A stretch of DNA of 64,000 nt from Acidobacteriota bacterium (GTDB lineage: Bacteria > Acidobacteriota > Blastocatellia > Pyrinomonadales > Pyrinomonadaceae), in the NCBI GenBank assembly GCA_003385635.1, contig QQUY01000001.1, positions 310,001-374,000 of the forward strand. The letters are read 5' to 3'. The notes beneath the pieces were generated by a model, which saw only the letters and a list, made by a program, of their open reading frames with translations, made no database searches and had not been told where the DNA came from. Positions 59,655 through 64,000 of this stretch are shown piece by piece. The position numbers were made by a program, and so were the translations under genes. The first letter of the stretch is position 1, and each line of letters begins with the position of its first letter.

Positions 59655-60630
59655 ATTCAATTCCGCTTCGAACGTCAGAGACGCTGTAAACGCTGTCTCT
59701 AAGAACGACTCGGCAAAGTTCATCGCCGGCGGAACGAACCTTGTCGACCTTATGAAGGAAGACGTCGAGCGCCCGACCGAGCTGGTGGATGTCAGCCGCA
59801 TCGATCTACGCCAGATCAGGTCCGAAGGTGATTCGATAATTATCGGCGCGATGGCGAAGAACACGGAAACTGCCAACCATCCGCTTGTAAAGATGAACCT
59901 TCCTCTCCTTAGCCAGGCGATATTCGCTGGTGCTTCGCCGCAGATCAGGAACATGGCAACGAACGGCGGCAACCTTATGCAGAGGACCCGATGCGTTTAT
60001 TTCTATGATACGTCGATGCCCTGTAACAAGCGGGAAAAGGGAAGCGGATGTGCGGCGAAGGAAGGCCTGAACCGGATGCATGCCATTTTCGGATGGAGCG
60101 ACGAGTGTGTTGCGGTCCATCCTTCGGACATGTGCGTTGCACTTGCGGCGCTCGATGCAGTCGTAAGAGTTGAGGGGCCGGATGGTAAGGAAGGGAAGGC
60201 CCGGGAAATTGGGTTCGCCGATTTTCACAGGCTTCCGGCTGACGATCCGACCCGCGACAACACTTTGAAGCACGGCGAGCTGATAACCGCGATCTCGATA
60301 CCGAAGAACCGATTTGCAAGGAATTCCTACTACCTCAAGGTTCGCGACCGCGCGAGCTATGCCTTCGCACTCGTTTCGGTCGCCGCGGCGGCGGAACTGG
60401 ACGGCAAGAAGATCAATGCCGTCCGAATTGCGTTGGGGGGAGTCGCTCACAAACCCTGGAGGGCGAGCAAAGCCGAGTCTTTTCTTAAAGGGAATGAAGC
60501 TGTTGCTGAGAACTTCGAGAAGGCGGCTGCGTTGGAGCTCGAGGGCGCCAAGCCTCTCGGCCACAATGAATACAAGGTCGAGCTCGCGAAGAGGGCGATC
60601 GTCAGGGCGCTCCAGAAAGCAGTTCGATGA
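59641..60630 (+). CDS. Molybdenum hydroxylase FAD subunit (PaoB/YagS-like)
   Basis: 329 residues. FAD-binding motifs are AKFIAGGTNLVDLMKEDVERP and GASPQIRNMATNGGNLMQRTRC. The insert CVYFYDTSMPCNKREKGSGC with another Cys in SDECVAVHPSDMC has four cysteines placed as in PaoB, which binds an extra [4Fe-4S] cluster. It carries electrons out of the complex. It has no signal peptide and would be exported as a hitchhiker with the Tat-signal subunit. Overlaps the previous gene by 14 bp. Confidence 0.92.
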   Translation: MRPFKFNSASNVRDAVNAVSKNDSAKFIAGGTNLVDLMKEDVERPTELVDVSRIDLRQIRSEGDSIIIGAMAKNTETANHPLVKMNLPLLSQAIFAGASPQIRNMATNGGNLMQRTRCVYFYDTSMPCNKREKGSGCAAKEGLNRMHAIFGWSDECVAVHPSDMCVALAALDAVVRVEGPDGKEGKAREIGFADFHRLPADDPTRDNTLKHGELITAISIPKNRFARNSYYLKVRDRASYAFALVSVAAAAELDGKKINAVRIALGGVAHKPWRASKAESFLKGNEAVAENFEKAAALELEGAKPLGHNEYKVELAKRAIVRALQKAVR

Positions 60631-60744
60631 ACTGCCCACAGGTTTCAAGTATCAAGGATCATGTGTCCCTGAAATTGCGGTACTTCGACACCTGGTTAAA
60701 GGCGCCCCCGAAAATTGTTACAACCGATCCATGACACCTGATCA

Positions 60745-62913
60745 ATGAAACCTGAAATGAGATACATAGGTAAGGAGATGAGTCGCGTCGACGGCGTCGC
60801 GAAGGTGACGGGAAAGGCCAGGTATGCCTCTGAATACAAGGTCAACAATCCCGCGTACGGTTACATCGTCCAGAGCGAGATAGCGAAAGGGACGATAAAG
60901 TCCATCGATGTTTCGAAGGCGGAGAAACTGCCGGGTGTACTGAAGATCCTGACCCACCGGAACTCGCTCAAAGTGGAGGAGCAAAGCCGTCAGTTCCGGG
61001 CGCTCCAGAACGACAAGATCGTATTCTGCGGCCAGCCGATCGCGCTCGTGATCGCGGACACGTTCGAACAGGCACGCTACGCGGCCAATCTCGTTTCGGT
61101 CGAGTACGACCGTGAGCAATCGGCTACCGATTTCGACAACCTGGGAAGGACGCAGACCCGATCATCGCCCGCCCGAGGCAAACCGGCTGAAGAATTCGAG
61201 GCGGCGCCGGTCAAGATCGAGGCAGAATATTCGATCCCGATCGAGCACCACAACCCGATGGAGCCCCACGCTGCGACTGCATTCTGGGAGGGCGACAAAC
61301 TCACTATCTTCGACAAGTCGCAGGGGGTTTACGGCGTTCGCGGGCATCTCGCAAGGAGCTTCGGAATTGCCGCTGAGAACGTAAATGTTATCTCGCTGTT
61401 TGTGGGCGGTGCCTTCGGGGCCTCTCTAAACGTCAACTATTACCCGTTCATCACGGCTTTGGCGGCAAAAGAAGTGGGCCGGCCTGTGAAGGTGAACTAC
61501 ACGCGACGGCAAATGTTCACAGGCCACGGCTATCGGCCCTATACGGCTCAAAAGGTTTCGATCGGCGCTGGATCGGACGGAAAACTTCGTTCGATAATCC
61601 ACGAAGCGGCTACGAACACCTCGTCATACGAGGATTTCACCGAGGGCACTACGCGTTTTGGACGTACCCTTTACCAGTGTCCGAACTACGATTCTCCTTA
61701 CTATCTTCTAAAGTCGGACCTTCCGACACCGACCTGGATGCGTGCTCCGGGCGCGGTCAGCGGCGCATTTGCGATAGAGTCGGCGATCGACGAACTGGCA
61801 TACAAGCTCGATATAGACCCGGTCGAACTGAGGCTGATCAACTACGCGGAAAAGGACCCTGATTCCGGCAAGCCTTTCTCGAGCAAGGAACTGAAGACCT
61901 GCTTCACGCGAGGCGCAAAGAAGTTTGGCTGGGAAAGACGGAAGATGGAACCGCGGTCGATGCGCGACGGCAACTGGCTGGTCGGCTGGGGGACGGCGAC
62001 AGGTACCTGGGGAGCGTTTCAAGCTCCTGCCGGCGTGAACATACGTCTGAACAATGACGGAACCGTTCTTGTAGGAAGCGGCACGACCGACATCGGACCA
62101 GGGACTTACACGGTCATCACGATTATCGCCGCTGAAGTACTGGGTATCGCACCGGAAAAGATCACTTTCAAGCTCGGTGACACCGACCTTCCGCGCGCGC
62201 CATCGCAGGGCGGTTCGCTGACCACCGCGTCCGTTGGTTCGGCAGTTTACGGTGCCGCCGGCGAGGTGCGGAAGAAGCTTCTGAGCTTCGTGGACAAGAA
62301 AGACGGATCGCCGCTTTTTGGAGCAAAGTTCGAAGAGACCGAGCTGGCCGACGGAAACCTCCGTCTGAAAAACGATCCATCGAAAGGGATCCGTATCGTT
62401 GACGTTCTTAAAGAAGCGCAAATGGCGTACGTCGAGGTCGATTATCAATCCTCACCTTCGCCTGAACGTCAGAATTACACGACGATGGCGCACGGTGCGC
62501 AGTTTGTGGAGGTTAAGGTCGAAGAACGGCTTGGAATCGTGAAGGTTACGAAAGTGGTCGAAGCTACCGCCTGCGGACGGATAATCAATCCGTTGACCTC
62601 TCATTCCCAGGAGATGGGAGGCGTCGTTTGGGGAATCGGTATGGCGTTGCACGAAGCGACCGAGATCGACCACCGGTACGGCAAGATGATGACGACCAAC
62701 CTTGCTGACTATCACGTTCCGGTCAACGCAGACGTCCATTTCATAGAAACGGAGTTTGTCGAAGAGAAGGACGAAATAGTGAACGAGCTCGGGATCAAGG
62801 GAATGGGCGAACTTTGCCTTGTCGGAATCCCGGCCGCGATCGCCAATGCCGTTTTTCACGCCACCGGCAAGAGGGTCAGGGATCTTCCCATCACTCCGGA
62901 CAAATTGCTCTAG
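60745..62913 (+). CDS. Molybdenum hydroxylase catalytic subunit (PaoC/YagR-like)
   Basis: 722 residues. The xanthine-dehydrogenase-type catalytic subunit binds the molybdenum cofactor. Visible parts: SRVDGVAKVTGKARYASEY, the substrate-side IEHHNPMEPHAATA, VGGAFGASLNV, the cofactor loop GTTDIGPGTYTVITIIAAEVLG, SQGGSLTTASVGSAVYGAA and, at the C-terminus, LGIKGMGELCLVGIPAAIANAV with the catalytic Glu (GMGE). It oxidises aldehydes or N-heterocycles; the substrate is unknown. A 114-bp gap before it has no gene. An ATG 12 bp further in (MRYIG) is also possible. Confidence 0.92.
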   Translation: MKPEMRYIGKEMSRVDGVAKVTGKARYASEYKVNNPAYGYIVQSEIAKGTIKSIDVSKAEKLPGVLKILTHRNSLKVEEQSRQFRALQNDKIVFCGQPIALVIADTFEQARYAANLVSVEYDREQSATDFDNLGRTQTRSSPARGKPAEEFEAAPVKIEAEYSIPIEHHNPMEPHAATAFWEGDKLTIFDKSQGVYGVRGHLARSFGIAAENVNVISLFVGGAFGASLNVNYYPFITALAAKEVGRPVKVNYTRRQMFTGHGYRPYTAQKVSIGAGSDGKLRSIIHEAATNTSSYEDFTEGTTRFGRTLYQCPNYDSPYYLLKSDLPTPTWMRAPGAVSGAFAIESAIDELAYKLDIDPVELRLINYAEKDPDSGKPFSSKELKTCFTRGAKKFGWERRKMEPRSMRDGNWLVGWGTATGTWGAFQAPAGVNIRLNNDGTVLVGSGTTDIGPGTYTVITIIAAEVLGIAPEKITFKLGDTDLPRAPSQGGSLTTASVGSAVYGAAGEVRKKLLSFVDKKDGSPLFGAKFEETELADGNLRLKNDPSKGIRIVDVLKEAQMAYVEVDYQSSPSPERQNYTTMAHGAQFVEVKVEERLGIVKVTKVVEATACGRIINPLTSHSQEMGGVVWGIGMALHEATEIDHRYGKMMTTNLADYHVPVNADVHFIETEFVEEKDEIVNELGIKGMGELCLVGIPAAIANAVFHATGKRVRDLPITPDKLL

Positions 62914-62928
62914 GCGTCACGTCGCAAT

Positions 62929-64000
62929 ATGAAGGAATTGAGGGAGATCGTTGCGGCGATCCGAAAAAGGTCCGGACCGGCAGCGCTGGCCACCGTCGTG
63001 GACGTTCAGGGATCAAGCTACAGGCTGCCGGGCTCAAAGATGCTCGTCTTCTCTGACGGCAGTTTTGTCGGTACCGTTTCGGGTGGCTGTATCGAAGCGG
63101 ATGTGCTGGAAAGAGCGTCGAGGGTCATTATATCGGGATCTCCCGAACTTTTTTTTTACGACACGACGAAGGACGATTCATCCGTTTTCAGCCTGAACAT
63201 GGGATGCAAGGGCATCGTCCGAATACTTCTCGAAAGAGTGGACAAATCGTCCGATTATCTGAATGCCTTCGCGGGGAGCATCGAACTTGGAACGTCCGGT
63301 TTCGTGGTCACAAAGCTGGACGACGGTCACGACCAGACCACGATCGAAAGGTCGTTCCTCGGTCCGGACGGATCGGTCGATCAGGGGACGGTTCCGCGGG
63401 AGGTTTCAGAACTGATCCGGGAAATGTCGTCCGCTGGCGGTGCGAGGCGCCCGGCTGAGATCGTTGAAGCGGAGGGTGCCGAATACTTTGTCGAGAGTTC
63501 TGAACCGCCTCTGCATCTGGTGATCTTTGGAGCGGGCGCCGACGCGATTCCGCTAGCTGATATAGCGGTTAGGATCGGCTGGCGCGTTTCAGTCTACGAC
63601 CATCGGCCTGTTTACGCTGACGAGAACAGATTTCCATCCGTCGCTGATGTCATCGTCGGCAGACCCGACAAGGCGCTCGGAAAGATCGGTGTCGGACCTA
63701 AGAGCGCAGCTGTGGTGATGTCGCATAACTTTGAGAATGACAAGGCTTACGCGAAGGCGCTGCTTGAATCTGACGTCGCCTACATAGGTATGCTGGGTCC
63801 AAAAGTCCGCACCGCCGAATTGCTCTCAAGTATCGCAGATGCTACCGGGTCAGGGCTCGAGAGGATCCATGCGCCGGTCGGACTGGACACAGGCGCTGCT
63901 GAGCCGGAAACGATCGCGGTTTCGATCATCGCCGAGATCCAGTCTGTATTTGCCGGACGATCGGGCGGGTTCTTAAGAGAAAGGGAAGGTTCGATCTACG
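62929..64000 (+). CDS. XdhC family molybdenum cofactor insertion chaperone, partial
   Basis: At least 357 residues, cut at the right edge of the window. The N-terminal XdhC/CoxI part reads LATVVDVQGSSYRLPGSKMLV and SGGCIEADVLERA; the C-terminal Rossmann part has HLVIFGAGADAIPLADIA, SVYDHRP, VVMSHNFENDKAYAKALL and YIGMLGPKVRTAELL. XdhC binds the cofactor, aids its sulfuration and inserts it into the catalytic subunit. It starts 16 bp after the catalytic subunit gene, so it is the fourth gene of the operon (PaoD role). Confidence 0.93.
   Translation, partial: MKELREIVAAIRKRSGPAALATVVDVQGSSYRLPGSKMLVFSDGSFVGTVSGGCIEADVLERASRVIISGSPELFFYDTTKDDSSVFSLNMGCKGIVRILLERVDKSSDYLNAFAGSIELGTSGFVVTKLDDGHDQTTIERSFLGPDGSVDQGTVPREVSELIREMSSAGGARRPAEIVEAEGAEYFVESSEPPLHLVIFGAGADAIPLADIAVRIGWRVSVYDHRPVYADENRFPSVADVIVGRPDKALGKIGVGPKSAAVVMSHNFENDKAYAKALLESDVAYIGMLGPKVRTAELLSSIADATGSGLERIHAPVGLDTGAAEPETIAVSIIAEIQSVFAGRSGGFLREREGSIY

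Overview
The window reads as a chromosomal segment of a Gram-negative bacterium, most likely Acidobacteriota and plausibly class Blastocatellia. This is inferred from gene content, not measured. Pointers are a TIGR02999-type ECF sigma factor beside a serine/threonine kinase, paired zinc-ribbon/TonB-C proteins with Asn-rich linkers, the futalosine menaquinone route (mqnA, mqnC), a quinol-type NO reductase, an LpxO-like hydroxylase and many intergenic heptamer arrays. Most genes look like ordinary core or housekeeping functions. I see no prophage, CRISPR array or recognisable defence island.

Layout. 1-6.4 kb: kinase and sigma factor, a small secreted-type or peptidoglycan-binding-like protein, a methyltransferase, OsmC, and a histidine kinase beside a fatty-acid desaturase. 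6.5-16 kb: MscS channel, mqnC, two single-TM microproteins, a four-TM protein, mqnA, a cyclase-family hydrolase, an alkyltransferase-like protein, a PD-(D/E)XK nuclease, a GlcD-like oxidase and an MFS exporter. 15.8-24.4 kb: M61 protease, lipoprotein and DinB protein in one operon; then a CAU-anticodon tRNA split by a 241-nt group I intron, a K+ channel and ychF. 24.5-31 kb: two large GT-C-like membrane proteins, a RAYT transposase with a palindromic element, an AstE-like hydrolase and DksA. 31-44.6 kb: qNor, a GCS2-CBS fusion, AraC regulator, a four-rhodanese protein, S41 protease, a YARHG protein, and small zinc-ribbon, membrane and lipoprotein genes. 45-58.7 kb: two CrtI-like oxidoreductases, LpxO, patatin, a subtilase, two TonB-C paralogues, an aminotransferase and a UvrD helicase. 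58.8-64 kb: a PaoABC-type molybdenum hydroxylase operon with XdhC, cut by the window end.

The most striking features are not protein genes. (1) The tRNA is interrupted right after U33 by a group I intron whose core resembles the Azoarcus and Anabaena tRNA introns. (2) The intergenic DNA is full of tandem arrays, nearly all with 7-bp units and some with 9-bp units. Several touch or supply stop codons, and similar repeat sequence has entered coding regions. (3) There are at least three families of short inverted-repeat elements: a 152-154-bp multi-hairpin element in two copies, one just downstream of a RAYT transposase; a 120-bp element in three copies, two of them followed by heptamer arrays; and a 167-bp element with 31-bp inverted ends that supplies a patatin stop codon.

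Genes are tightly packed. Three convergent pairs overlap at their 3' ends by 17-27 bp, and several operons show 1-14 bp overlaps. All functional calls come from reading motifs by eye; no database search was run.
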